Source: Arthrobacter terrae
GTDB taxonomy: Bacteria; Actinomycetota; Actinomycetes; Actinomycetales; Micrococcaceae
Assembly (NCBI RefSeq): GCF_015708085.1
Contig: NZ_JADNYM010000020.1
Span: forward strand, 30,677-94,676
Reading direction: 5' to 3'
DNA: 64,000 nt
The position numbers and the translations under genes were made by a program. Numbering within the stretch: position 1 is the stretch's first letter; each line of letters begins with the position of its first letter. This document shows, one piece after another, positions 48,511 to 59,517 of this stretch. The notes beneath the pieces are model-generated. The model saw nothing but the letters and a program-made list of their open reading frames with translations. It made no database searches and had not been told where the DNA came from.

Positions 48511-49563
48511 TCATGGCCGGTGATTGTTCTCCGTGGCCGGGCCGTAGAGGTCCCGGGCCAGCCCGCCGACCGATCCGATCAGCTCGCCAAAACACTGCTC
48601 CGGGTTATTGTCCACCACAATCCGGGCGTTTGGCGCTTTACCCCAGAGCCCGCGGAAGTCCGCGACCGTGGTGCCCACCAGCAGCGGTGAGGAGGTTTCG
48701 ACGTCGACCGTCGCCAGCCGTGTCCGATACGGGGTGCGGTCCGCGGCCACCGCGGCGGCAAACGCGTCGTGCACGTGGGCAATGTACCCCTGGTCGTAGA
48801 GCCGGTGGAACTCCATATAGAAACGGAGGGCGTCCGAGAGGCAGGCCACCAGCGGGTTATCCGAGCTGCTGCGCTGCCCTTCCGGCTGCTCCGGCAGCAC
48901 CAGCTCCGGGTGTGCTCCCGCCACCTCCGCCAGCCGGTCCAGGTGCTCCGGCCGCATTTCAATCCGTTCCGTGGTTTCCAGCGCACAGACAATCGGCAGC
49001 TGGTCCTCCGGCAGCCCCGTGTAGGCCTCGAAGACCTCCCGTGCGGCGTGCGGATCCACCGAAACATTCCATTCGGCGGTGGGCGTGGTGTTCCCCTGGT
49101 AATAGAAGCAGCCGCCCATGATCACCAGCCCCTTGAGCAGATGCGGGAGCTCCGGTTCACGCCGCAGCGCCAACGCGAAGTTGGTCAGCGGGCCGGTGAT
49201 CAGGCCGGTGATCTCTCCCGGATGAGCCCTGACCTGATCCACCCACACGTCGACGGCGTGGCGCGGCGAAATTTGCTGCGCCGGCTGCGGCAGCGCCGCA
49301 TATCCGATGCCCTGCGGGCCGTGGGTCTCCTCCGTGGTGACCAGCGGGATCTCCAGCGGCACCTCGGCACCGATCGCAACCTCGATTCCTGCCCGGCCGC
49401 AGAGTTCCAGCAGCGAGAGATTATTCAGGGCCACCTGGCGGGCACCGACATTGCCCGCCGTACAGGTGATCGCCTGCACCTGCACTTCCGGGCGGGACAG
49501 CAGGTACACCAGCGCCATGGCGTCGTCGATGCCGGTATCCATGTCGGCCAGGATCCGATTCAT
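48511..49563 (-). CDS. Nucleoside hydrolase (inosine/uridine-preferring family)
   Basis: Cleaves ribonucleosides to base and ribose. The 350-residue protein starts MNRILADMDTGIDDAMAL, which carries the conserved aspartate cluster (DxDxxxDDA) that holds calcium. VQAITCTAGNVG, TGPLTNFALAL, VIMGGCFYYQGN, and EWNVSVDPHAAREVF follow, all typical of the family. The active-site histidine lies in AHVHDAFAA. The ATG (49563) overlaps the aldo-keto reductase stop by one base. Linked to an ECF importer on the same message, it would salvage imported nucleosides. Confidence 0.94.
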   Translation of the reverse strand: MNRILADMDTGIDDAMALVYLLSRPEVQVQAITCTAGNVGARQVALNNLSLLELCGRAGIEVAIGAEVPLEIPLVTTEETHGPQGIGYAALPQPAQQISPRHAVDVWVDQVRAHPGEITGLITGPLTNFALALRREPELPHLLKGLVIMGGCFYYQGNTTPTAEWNVSVDPHAAREVFEAYTGLPEDQLPIVCALETTERIEMRPEHLDRLAEVAGAHPELVLPEQPEGQRSSSDNPLVACLSDALRFYMEFHRLYDQGYIAHVHDAFAAAVAADRTPYRTRLATVDVETSSPLLVGTTVADFRGLWGKAPNARIVVDNNPEQCFGELIGSVGGLARDLYGPATENNHRP

Positions 49564-50540
49564 TAAAACAGAGCGACCTTCGGGGTCTGCGGGAAAATCA
49601 CGTCCAGCTCAGCCAGCTCCTGTGCCGACGGCGTCCAGCAGACCGCAGCGGCATTGGCCCGGACCTGCTCGATCTTCGTTGCCCCGGCAATCACGCTGCT
49701 CACGGATGGCTGCGCGGCAAGCCAGGAGAACGCGACCTGGACCTCGGTCAGTCCGCGGTCCGCGGCAAACTTGCCGAATTTGCCCAACTGCTCCCAGTCG
49801 GCCTGCGCCAGCAGGTTGGTCCGCGAATGGGTCAGTCTGCTGCCCTCCGGCGCCGTGCCTTTGCTGTACTTGCCGGTAAGCAGCCCGTTGGCGAGCGGGA
49901 AGTAGGGCAGCACGCCCAGTCCGTAGGCCTCCGCGGCTGGCGTGATTTCGAGCTCGGCCCGCCGGTCCAGCAGGTTGTAGTGGTTCTGCGCGGAGATGAA
50001 CGGTGTGCAGCCGCGGGCGCGGGCGGTAAATTCCGCCTCCGCGATCTGCCAGCCGGCGCGGTTGGAATGGCCAATGTACCGGACCTTCCCGGCGGTGACC
50101 AGCTGGTCCAATGCAGCAAGCGTTTCATCGATGGGAGTGAGCGGATCCGGCGTGTGGAACTGGTAGAGGTCGATCCAGTCCGTCCCCAGCCGGCGCAGCG
50201 AAGCCTCGGCGGCCTTGATGATGTAGCGCCGCGATCCCCTGCGGCCCCAGTCGGTCCCGTTGGCCCCCGCCATGTCCATCCCGAACTTGGTGGCAACAAT
50301 GACGTCCTCGCGTCTGCCGGTGAGGGCCTTACCGAGCATTTCCTCACTCAGACCCGGTGTCATGCCGTATGTATCCGCGACGTCAAAGAGCGTGATGCCT
50401 TCATCAATCGCGGCGCCGATCACCGCGTTGGTCCCTTCCTGGGTCTGGGTTGCAGTCCCGGGGCGGCCCAGGTTATTGCAGCCGAGGCCGACGACGGAAA
50501 CGGTGAGTCCGGAGGTGCCAAGTTGTCGATATTCAGTCAT
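49563..50540 (-). CDS. Aldo/keto reductase
   Basis: A 325-residue NADPH-dependent reductase of the AKR superfamily with a TIM barrel. The tetrad is visible: D of GITLFDVADTYGM, Y of DTYG, K of VIVATKFGMD, and H of LYQFHTPD. Late signatures include GVLPYFPLANGLLTGKYSKG and SVIAGATKIEQVRANAAA. The physiological substrate is unknown. It is the first gene of the nucleoside hydrolase–ECF operon, so it may process a sugar or aldehyde released from the imported compound. It follows its own promoter region at 50541–50606. Confidence 0.92.
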   Translation of the reverse strand: MTEYRQLGTSGLTVSVVGLGCNNLGRPGTATQTQEGTNAVIGAAIDEGITLFDVADTYGMTPGLSEEMLGKALTGRREDVIVATKFGMDMAGANGTDWGRRGSRRYIIKAAEASLRRLGTDWIDLYQFHTPDPLTPIDETLAALDQLVTAGKVRYIGHSNRAGWQIAEAEFTARARGCTPFISAQNHYNLLDRRAELEITPAAEAYGLGVLPYFPLANGLLTGKYSKGTAPEGSRLTHSRTNLLAQADWEQLGKFGKFAADRGLTEVQVAFSWLAAQPSVSSVIAGATKIEQVRANAAAVCWTPSAQELAELDVIFPQTPKVALF

Positions 50541-50606
50541 TCGTCCAGCCTACCCGCGCACAGTACCGGGATAGGTTTTAGGGCACGGTCCCAGGTAGGG
50601 CACCGT

Positions 50607-51164
50607 CTACAGGGTGAAGGATTCACCCTTTTTCAGCCCGTGCTTGCCCTTGATTTCGTCCAGGTGTGCGTAGGGAGCCACACCGATGCTCAGTTTGGTG
50701 ACGTCCAGATCCGACTCGCGGGCGCAGGTCTTGATCCCCGCAACGGCCTTGGCAGCATCCGGAGCCACGGTGAAGATATTGAGTTTGCCGGTGCCGAATT
50801 CACTCCGATCCACCAGGCCGATGCCGCGCCAGGCAAAGAAGGAGGTAATGCTGTTGTTGGCTTTGCGCTCCAAGTACTTATCCCGATCCGTCCCGGTCGC
50901 GGTCTTGAGCGCGAACTGGGCGACTACCCAGTACTGCTCTTCGAGCGGGATAACGCGGAAGCCCTGCTCTATGCCGTGGGTCTCGAACTCTGCCAGCAGT
51001 TCAGCGCCGGCTTCGGCGGTTTCGGCGGGGACCTCCTTGGTGGAACTTTGATGACCCACGGCTCCGGCGTTGACCACGAAGACCCCGTCCTCCTCATCGC
51101 GCCACGCCTCGCGGAACTCCAGTACGCCGTCGTCCGTCTTTTTATACATCCTGATAATGCTCAT
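50607..51164 (-). CDS. Conserved hypothetical protein
   Basis: A 185-residue soluble protein: MSIIRMYKKTDDGVLEFREAWRDEEDG, HQSSTKEVPAETAEAGAELLAEF, QYWVVAQFALKTATGTDRDKYLERKA, ITSFFAWRGIGLVDRSEFGTGKLNIF. The mix of strands and helices suggests a compact two-domain fold. No family or active site recognised. The ATG overlaps the stop of the DUF402 gene (ATGA, 51161–51164), so the two are translationally coupled. Downstream is the aldo-keto reductase operon on the same strand. Confidence 0.75.
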   Translation of the reverse strand: MSIIRMYKKTDDGVLEFREAWRDEEDGVFVVNAGAVGHQSSTKEVPAETAEAGAELLAEFETHGIEQGFRVIPLEEQYWVVAQFALKTATGTDRDKYLERKANNSITSFFAWRGIGLVDRSEFGTGKLNIFTVAPDAAKAVAGIKTCARESDLDVTKLSIGVAPYAHLDEIKGKHGLKKGESFTL

Positions 51165-51718
51165 GCCCGTCCATTCTCATACGATTTCTTAAACCAATCG
51201 GTGTCCGTACCGTCGAACGGTGCCTGACCTGCCGCTACGGCGGTGTACACGCGTTCACACTCGGACCGGATTCTTGCAATAACCTCCACCGGGTAGCGCA
51301 TCGCCACCTGGTGGTCGGCAAACTCATCTTCATCATCGACGTAGACGCCGCGTTTGCTGCTGCGCACTACATCCAGGTCCATGTCGATGAGATGGAATTC
51401 GAACACGTGCGGCCGGATCGGGTTCCAGTCCGGGTCCACCGCCAGGTCCACGTAGATTTCCGTGCCGTCCGGATGCTGCTCGTCGAAAAACGTGGCAACA
51501 TAGTCCCCGCTGCGGGGGACCAGCAGCACTGCGTCCGAGGAGGTATAAAGGGCGGCCCCGGGTCTGGAAATGAATTCGTTACTGCCCTGAAAAATCCACC
51601 AGCCGTGCTGGTCCTCCCCCAGGTACCTGCCGGGAACCACCCAATGCGCCCCGGCGTCGAATTTCCGGTTCCGCGCCACCACCAGGTCCCCGGCCTCGAT
51701 GCCATCCGGTTCCCTCAC
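51161..51718 (-). CDS. DUF402 domain protein
   Basis: A 185-residue protein of the DUF402 family, a phosphatase-like fold found beside tRNA and nucleotide genes. Recognisable parts are GRYLGEDQHGWWIFQGS, YVATFFDEQHPDGTEIYVDLAVDP, HLIDMDLDVVRSSKRGVYVDDEDEF and VEVIARIRSE. The conserved acidic residues (YVDLAVD, DMDLDV, DDEDEF) are the presumed metal sites. The GTG start at 51718 lies inside a 14-bp tandem repeat. The GAGGGA of the preceding unit is at ribosome-site distance. The gene starts 39 bases after the dxs stop, which is in the same repeat. Confidence 0.85.
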   Translation of the reverse strand: MREPDGIEAGDLVVARNRKFDAGAHWVVPGRYLGEDQHGWWIFQGSNEFISRPGAALYTSSDAVLLVPRSGDYVATFFDEQHPDGTEIYVDLAVDPDWNPIRPHVFEFHLIDMDLDVVRSSKRGVYVDDEDEFADHQVAMRYPVEVIARIRSECERVYTAVAAGQAPFDGTDTDWFKKSYENGRA

Positions 51719-51763
51719 AGCGGTTCCCTCACAGCTGTTCCCTCACAGCTGTTCCCTCACAGC
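51708..51763. repeat. 14-bp tandem repeat (4 copies) carrying dxs stop and DUF402 start
   Basis: On the plus strand GGTTCCCTCACAGC occurs twice and TGTTCCCTCACAGC twice (51708, 51722, 51736, 51750). On the minus strand each unit reads GCTGTGAGGGAAC, giving a GTG codon and a GAGGGA Shine–Dalgarno-like element 6 bases before the next unit's GTG. The TGA of dxs is in the first minus-strand unit and the GTG of the DUF402 gene in the last. Confidence 0.92.
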
Positions 51764-53730
51764 TGGGGCAGCTGCCCGGTTTGTGGCGCTTCCTGACCGG
51801 GCAAGGGCCGCGCAAACGGCACCTTCGTGCCCAGCACTTGAGCGACGACGTCCTGCGCCACCCGCTGAGCGGTCAGGCCGACGCGCTCGAGCACCTGGGA
51901 CCGGCTGCCGTGGTCGAGGAACTCAACAGGAAGACCCACTTCATTCAGGGCCGTATCGACCCCGGCGGCGCGCATTTCCTGCCGTATCCGCGAACCGATG
52001 CCACCGGCCCGGACTCCGTCCTCAATGACAACGACAATCCGGTGCTGCGCGGCCAGAGACACCACTGACGGTGGCACGGGCAGCACCCAGCGCGGATCGA
52101 TCACGGTAGAGCTGATGCCCTGCGCTCCCAGCCGGTTGGATACGCTTAATGCCAGTTCGCTCATTGCCCCGACGCTGACAATCAGGACGTCATTTTCAGT
52201 GGATCCCGCCGGCCGGCGCACCAGCACGTCGACGCCGTCGGGCAGCCTTTCGATCGCCTCGGCCTCGGCACCAACGTTCCCCTTGGAATATCTGATCACC
52301 GTCGGGGCGTCCGTAACGGCAACCGCCTCGCGCAGTTCCTCGCGCAATCTGGTGCCGTCGCGGGGAGCCGCAAGGTGCAGTCCGGGAACAATCTGCAGCA
52401 TGGACAGATCCCACATGCCGTGGTGGCTGGCCCCGTCCGGCCCGGTCACACCGGCGCGGTCCAGCACCACCGTAACGCCGGCCTTGTGCAGCGCCACATC
52501 CATCAGCAGTTGATCGAACGCACGGTTGAGGAAAGTCGCATACATGGCGATGACCGGGTGCAGACCGCCGAACGCCATGCCGGCCGCGCTGGTCATGGCA
52601 TGCTGTTCGGCGATACCAACGTCGAAGACCCGGTCCGGGTGCCTTGCGGCAAACTTATGCAGCCCCACCGGAATCAGCATGGCGCCGGTGATGCCAACGA
52701 TGTCCGGGCGTTCATCGGCGATGTCGGCTATTTCATCCGCGAAGACCCCCGTCCAGGACTGACCTCCGGGGGCTCCAATGGCCGCACCGCTTTCCGGGTC
52801 GATGACACCGACGGCATGGAACTGATCCGCTTCATGGGCGCGGGCCGGCGCGTACCCGTGGCCCTTTTCGGTGATGGCGTGCACGATTACCGGCCCGCCG
52901 AAGTTCCTTGCTGCGGTCAGCGCCGCTTCCATGGCTTTTTCATCATGGCCGTTGACCGGGCCGATATATTTGAGCCCAAGGTTGCTGAAGAGCCCTTGCG
53001 GAGCCCACCAGTCCTTGACGCCGGTTTTCGCCGCATGCAGACTTTTGTACACGAACTGACCGGCCAGATTCCCGCTTTGCAGCCGCTGCTTGGCCCAGGA
53101 CATGGTGCCCTCGTATTTGGGGTGCGTGCGGACATGGTCAATGGCCGGACGCACGGACGCCAAATAGTCTGCCAGGCCGCCAACGGTTGGCGCGTAGGAC
53201 CTGCCGTTGTCATTGACGACGACGACGACACGGCGGCGCTTGTCCGCGGCAATGTTATTCAGCGCTTCCCATGTCATCCCACCAGTCAAGGCTCCGTCGC
53301 CGACGACGGCGACGACGTACCGGTCGCCGTCCCCTGTCAGCTGGCGGGCGCGGGAAATGCCGTCCGCCCACGACAAGGAGGAGGACGCGTGCGAACTCTC
53401 CACAATGTCGTGCACCGATTCGGCCCGCGAGGGATAGCCGGAGAGCCCGTCCTGCTGCCGGAGAGTGGAGAAGTCCTGCCGGCCGGTGACCAGCTTATGG
53501 ACATAGGACTGGTGTCCGGTGTCAAAGACAATGCTGTCCCGCGGGGAGTCGAAGACCCGGTGGATCGCCAGGGTTAACTCGACAACTCCCAGATTCGGGC
53601 CCAGATGCCCACCGGTTGCGGAGACATTGGTGATCAGGAAGCGGCGGATCTCCTCGGCCAGCTGTTCCATTTGCGCATTGCTGAGTTTTCCGAGGTCGCC
53701 CGGATGCCGGATTGTCTCTAAAAGTCCCAT
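51757..53730 (-). CDS. dxs: 1-Deoxy-D-xylulose-5-phosphate synthase
   Basis: Makes DXP from pyruvate and glyceraldehyde 3-phosphate, the entry of the MEP isoprenoid pathway; a thiamine-diphosphate enzyme. The 657 residues carry the thiamine-binding stretch [18 protein letters not shown] plus [19 protein letters not shown]. The family's catalytic histidine is in [11 protein letters not shown], and the transketolase-like domain has [18 protein letters not shown]. The ATG at 53730 ([14 protein letters not shown]) follows GAGGGG and matches family starts. The stop codon lies in the 14-bp repeat before the DUF402 gene. Confidence 0.96.
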   Translation of the reverse strand: MGLLETIRHPGDLGKLSNAQMEQLAEEIRRFLITNVSATGGHLGPNLGVVELTLAIHRVFDSPRDSIVFDTGHQSYVHKLVTGRQDFSTLRQQDGLSGYPSRAESVHDIVESSHASSSLSWADGISRARQLTGDGDRYVVAVVGDGALTGGMTWEALNNIAADKRRRVVVVVNDNGRSYAPTVGGLADYLASVRPAIDHVRTHPKYEGTMSWAKQRLQSGNLAGQFVYKSLHAAKTGVKDWWAPQGLFSNLGLKYIGPVNGHDEKAMEAALTAARNFGGPVIVHAITEKGHGYAPARAHEADQFHAVGVIDPESGAAIGAPGGQSWTGVFADEIADIADERPDIVGITGAMLIPVGLHKFAARHPDRVFDVGIAEQHAMTSAAGMAFGGLHPVIAMYATFLNRAFDQLLMDVALHKAGVTVVLDRAGVTGPDGASHHGMWDLSMLQIVPGLHLAAPRDGTRLREELREAVAVTDAPTVIRYSKGNVGAEAEAIERLPDGVDVLVRRPAGSTENDVLIVSVGAMSELALSVSNRLGAQGISSTVIDPRWVLPVPPSVVSLAAQHRIVVVIEDGVRAGGIGSRIRQEMRAAGVDTALNEVGLPVEFLDHGSRSQVLERVGLTAQRVAQDVVAQVLGTKVPFARPLPGQEAPQTGQLPQL

Positions 53731-53763
53731 GGGTCCCCTCTTCGGATCGACCATTAGTCGATC

Positions 53764-53805
53764 AACTCTAACGCTTGCGCCAATAACTCTAACGCTTGCG
53801 CCAAA
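53764..53805. repeat. 21-bp tandem repeat upstream of dxs
   Basis: AACTCTAACGCTTGCGCCAA occurs at 53764 and again at 53785, a 21-base period. It lies in the dxs promoter/leader region. Confidence 0.9.
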
Positions 53806-53837
53806 TCACCGGTTCCCCGCGCGGCGGTGTTTGGCAC

Positions 53838-53894
53838 AAAAGAGCGGTCCCCGGTCCTGGACGGAAGCCGTCCGGGCCGGGGACCGTTCTTTTA
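53838..53894. terminator. Strong bidirectional rho-independent terminator
   Basis: AAAAGAGCGGTCCCCGG and CCGGGGACCGTTCTTTT form a long, nearly perfect stem, extended by GGACGG/CCGTCC around AAG. It is downstream of acnA (minus strand) and upstream of dxs. Confidence 0.95.
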
Positions 53895-53977
53895 CTAAAG
53901 GTTACTGCCGCAGCAGGTGCTGATACCGGCGGTGCAAAAGCCGTCCGGCACTAAGCGCCGCTACTAACCCGCCGCTA

Positions 53978-56836
<2,859 letters not shown>

Positions 56837-56904
56837 CGTTGGACTCCTCTCGCCACGCTTTTTATCTTTGCCACGCGGCGGCTGACCCGCTAGTTAGGAG
56901 ATCC

Positions 56905-59517
56905 TTACTCGCGCTCCGACACAGCTCCCCGTTTTTTCAGGAACCGGTACAGGATTTCGATCGCCGCGCAGCCCAGTACAACTACTCCCATCGTAACAAC
57001 TAGCAGCGGTCCGCCCGGCACCTGGAGGGCAAAGAAGGCTCTGGCAAAGGGAACGGCCAGGATCAGTGCCAAAGCCAGGATCAGCACCGACATTAACAGC
57101 GCGCGCCATTTGTCGAACGGCCGTGCCAGCGCGGAGAGCACCCACAGCGCCACCAGCAGCACCGCAATGGTGGTCGCCGTCTGGCCGGCCTGGATCTGCG
57201 CGGCGGGGTCAAGTGCCGGGTTGGGAAATGCGCGGGAGTATCCATAGACGCAAAGGATGCAGACGCTGATGATCACTCCAGCGGGTACCGAGAACATCAG
57301 ACAGCGACGCAGAAAGCCGGGCTGATATCGACGTTTATTGGGCAGCAGCGCCAGGAAGAACGCCGGAATACCAATCGTGAGTGAGCTGACAATCGAGAGC
57401 TGGCGGGGCAGAAATGGGTACTGCCACAGCAGCAGGGCGATTACCAGCGAGATGATCACGGCGTAAGCGGTTTTTGTCAGGAACAGGTTCGCCACCCGTT
57501 CCACATTGGCAATCACGCGGCGTCCTTCCGCCACAACGGCAGGCAGCCGGGAGAATTGACCGTCCAACAACACCAGCCGGGACACCGCGCGGGTAGCGGC
57601 CGCGCCGGATCCCATCGCGATGCCGATGTCGGCGCTCTTCAGTGCCAGCGCGTCGTTAACGCCGTCGCCGGTCATTGCCACGACATAGCCGCGCTGCTGC
57701 AGTGCCAGCACAATGGACTTTTTCTGCTCGGGCGTGACCCTGCCCAGCACATGCTCGCGTTCGAGCACCTCCCCCATCCCGGCACGATCCTCCGGCAGGT
57801 CCCGCGCGTCGTAGCCGTGCACCACATCGGCGAACCCTACCGCCCGGGCCACCGCCGCAACCGTCCGCGGATTGTCTCCGGAGATGATCCGCAGGCAAAC
57901 GCCCTGCTCGCGGAAATAGGACAGCGTGGTGGCCGCGTCGGAGCGGATTTTCTCCCGGAACGTCAGCAGCGCGACCGGAGCCAGCTGGTCCGGCAGGTTT
58001 CCGGCACTCGCCCGGTCGACGGCGGACGGGGACGTTGTGTGCACCAGCAGCAAGGCGCGCAGTCCGCCGGCGGCCAGCTCGGCCGCCGCTGCCAGCACAT
58101 GGCGGTGGCCATCGGCCTGCGGATTGAGCAGCATTTCCGGTGCTCCCAAAAACCAGCCGGCCCGGTCGGCGGCGGGCACATCGGAGGCGGCGCCGCCGCC
58201 CGCGTCATCATAGGGAGCGGCGCCGTCGAATATTACCCCGCTGTATTTGCGCGCGCTGCTGAAGGGCACAACCAGCACCGGTCGGACCGTCGTCGGCCCG
58301 GTAAAGGCAGGCCGCAGCGCTGCGGCAGTGGCATTGGCGTTCCCGTCGGCGGCAAAATACCCCAAGGCACCCTCCCAGCCGGGCGGCGCAGTTTCCCCGA
58401 GCGGATGCACGGCATCAAAAACAATGGGTCCCTCCGTCAGCGTCCCGGTTTTATCCAGGCACACCATGTCAACGCGGGCCAGCACCTCCACCGCCGGCAG
58501 CTCCTGCACCAACACCTGCCGCCGGGCCAGGGTCACAGCGGCCAGTGCAAAGGAAATGCTGGTCAGCAGGACCAGCCCCTCCGGGATCATCGCCACAATG
58601 CTCGCCACCGCGCTGACCACGGCCCCTTTCCATTGCCCCGATGCCAGCGCCGGCCCCCACCCACCGCGGGCCTGGATTTGGCCGTTCACCGTCAGCAGCA
58701 CAATAGGGAGCAGCGCCCACGTGATGTAGAGAATAATCCGGTTGATGGCGTTGCGGATTTCCGAATTGACCAGCGAGAATCGCTTCGCCTCCGCCGTGAG
58801 CTTGTTCGCGTAGGACTCGGCTCCAACGCGGATCACTCGTGCCGTACCGGAGCCTGCGACAATCGATGAGCCGGCAAGCACATCATCCCCTGCGGCCTTG
58901 CTGACTGAATCCGATTCACCGCTGAGCAGGGATTCATCCAGCTCCAGACCATCTGCGGAGAGAACCCGCGCATCCGCCGGTACCTGATCCCCGGTACGGA
59001 GCACCAGCACATCATCGTGCACCACGGCCCTTACCGCCAGTTCCTGCCAGGCGCCCTCCCGCAGCACCCGGGCTTTGGGCGCGTGCAGGACGGCGAGCTT
59101 ATCCAGGATGCGTTTGGCCCGGAACTCCTGCACCACACCGATCGCGACATTGGCCACCACAATGAAGCCAAACAGCGCGTCACGTGGATCACCGACCAGC
59201 AAAACGACCACCAGGCAGCCACCGAGGACGGCGTTGAACAGAGTGAACAAATTGGCGCGCAGAATCTGCCGGATACTCCTGCTGCCCTCATGCGGCACGG
59301 CATTGGTCAGACCCGCAGCCGTCCTGCTGCCCACCTGCCCGGCATCAAGGCCCCGCTCCCGTAGCTGTCCGTCATCCAGCGGCGCGAGCAGCCCGCGGGC
59401 ATGCGCCATTGCTGCCAGATGTGCGGCGGCGCGGGTCGACAACCCGGATTCCGCGCCCGGCTTTCCCCGCATCACGGGTTTTTCCGGTCTTTTCGGTTTT
59501 TTCCCAGATTCAGCCAA
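56905..59517 (-). CDS. HAD-type P-type cation-transporting ATPase (CtpE-like)
   Basis: An 870-residue P-type ATPase. The phosphorylation site is D355 in CLDKTGTLTEG, preceded by the actuator ELDESLLSGESD. The hinge is MTGDGVNDALALKSADIGIAMGSGA, and about ten membrane helices follow the P2 layout (C-terminal group TAYAVIISLVIALLLW...). No heavy-metal-binding domain or CPx motif is present, which argues against copper or zinc transport. The closest recalled family is the actinobacterial CtpE group, linked to calcium. TTG at 59517 overlaps the preceding gene by 8 bases and has a poor ribosome site. A downstream ATG (MRGKPGAESG) is an alternative start. Confidence 0.88.
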   Translation of the reverse strand: MAESGKKPKRPEKPVMRGKPGAESGLSTRAAAHLAAMAHARGLLAPLDDGQLRERGLDAGQVGSRTAAGLTNAVPHEGSRSIRQILRANLFTLFNAVLGGCLVVVLLVGDPRDALFGFIVVANVAIGVVQEFRAKRILDKLAVLHAPKARVLREGAWQELAVRAVVHDDVLVLRTGDQVPADARVLSADGLELDESLLSGESDSVSKAAGDDVLAGSSIVAGSGTARVIRVGAESYANKLTAEAKRFSLVNSEIRNAINRIILYITWALLPIVLLTVNGQIQARGGWGPALASGQWKGAVVSAVASIVAMIPEGLVLLTSISFALAAVTLARRQVLVQELPAVEVLARVDMVCLDKTGTLTEGPIVFDAVHPLGETAPPGWEGALGYFAADGNANATAAALRPAFTGPTTVRPVLVVPFSSARKYSGVIFDGAAPYDDAGGGAASDVPAADRAGWFLGAPEMLLNPQADGHRHVLAAAAELAAGGLRALLLVHTTSPSAVDRASAGNLPDQLAPVALLTFREKIRSDAATTLSYFREQGVCLRIISGDNPRTVAAVARAVGFADVVHGYDARDLPEDRAGMGEVLEREHVLGRVTPEQKKSIVLALQQRGYVVAMTGDGVNDALALKSADIGIAMGSGAAATRAVSRLVLLDGQFSRLPAVVAEGRRVIANVERVANLFLTKTAYAVIISLVIALLLWQYPFLPRQLSIVSSLTIGIPAFFLALLPNKRRYQPGFLRRCLMFSVPAGVIISVCILCVYGYSRAFPNPALDPAAQIQAGQTATTIAVLLVALWVLSALARPFDKWRALLMSVLILALALILAVPFARAFFALQVPGGPLLVVTMGVVVLGCAAIEILYRFLKKRGAVSERE

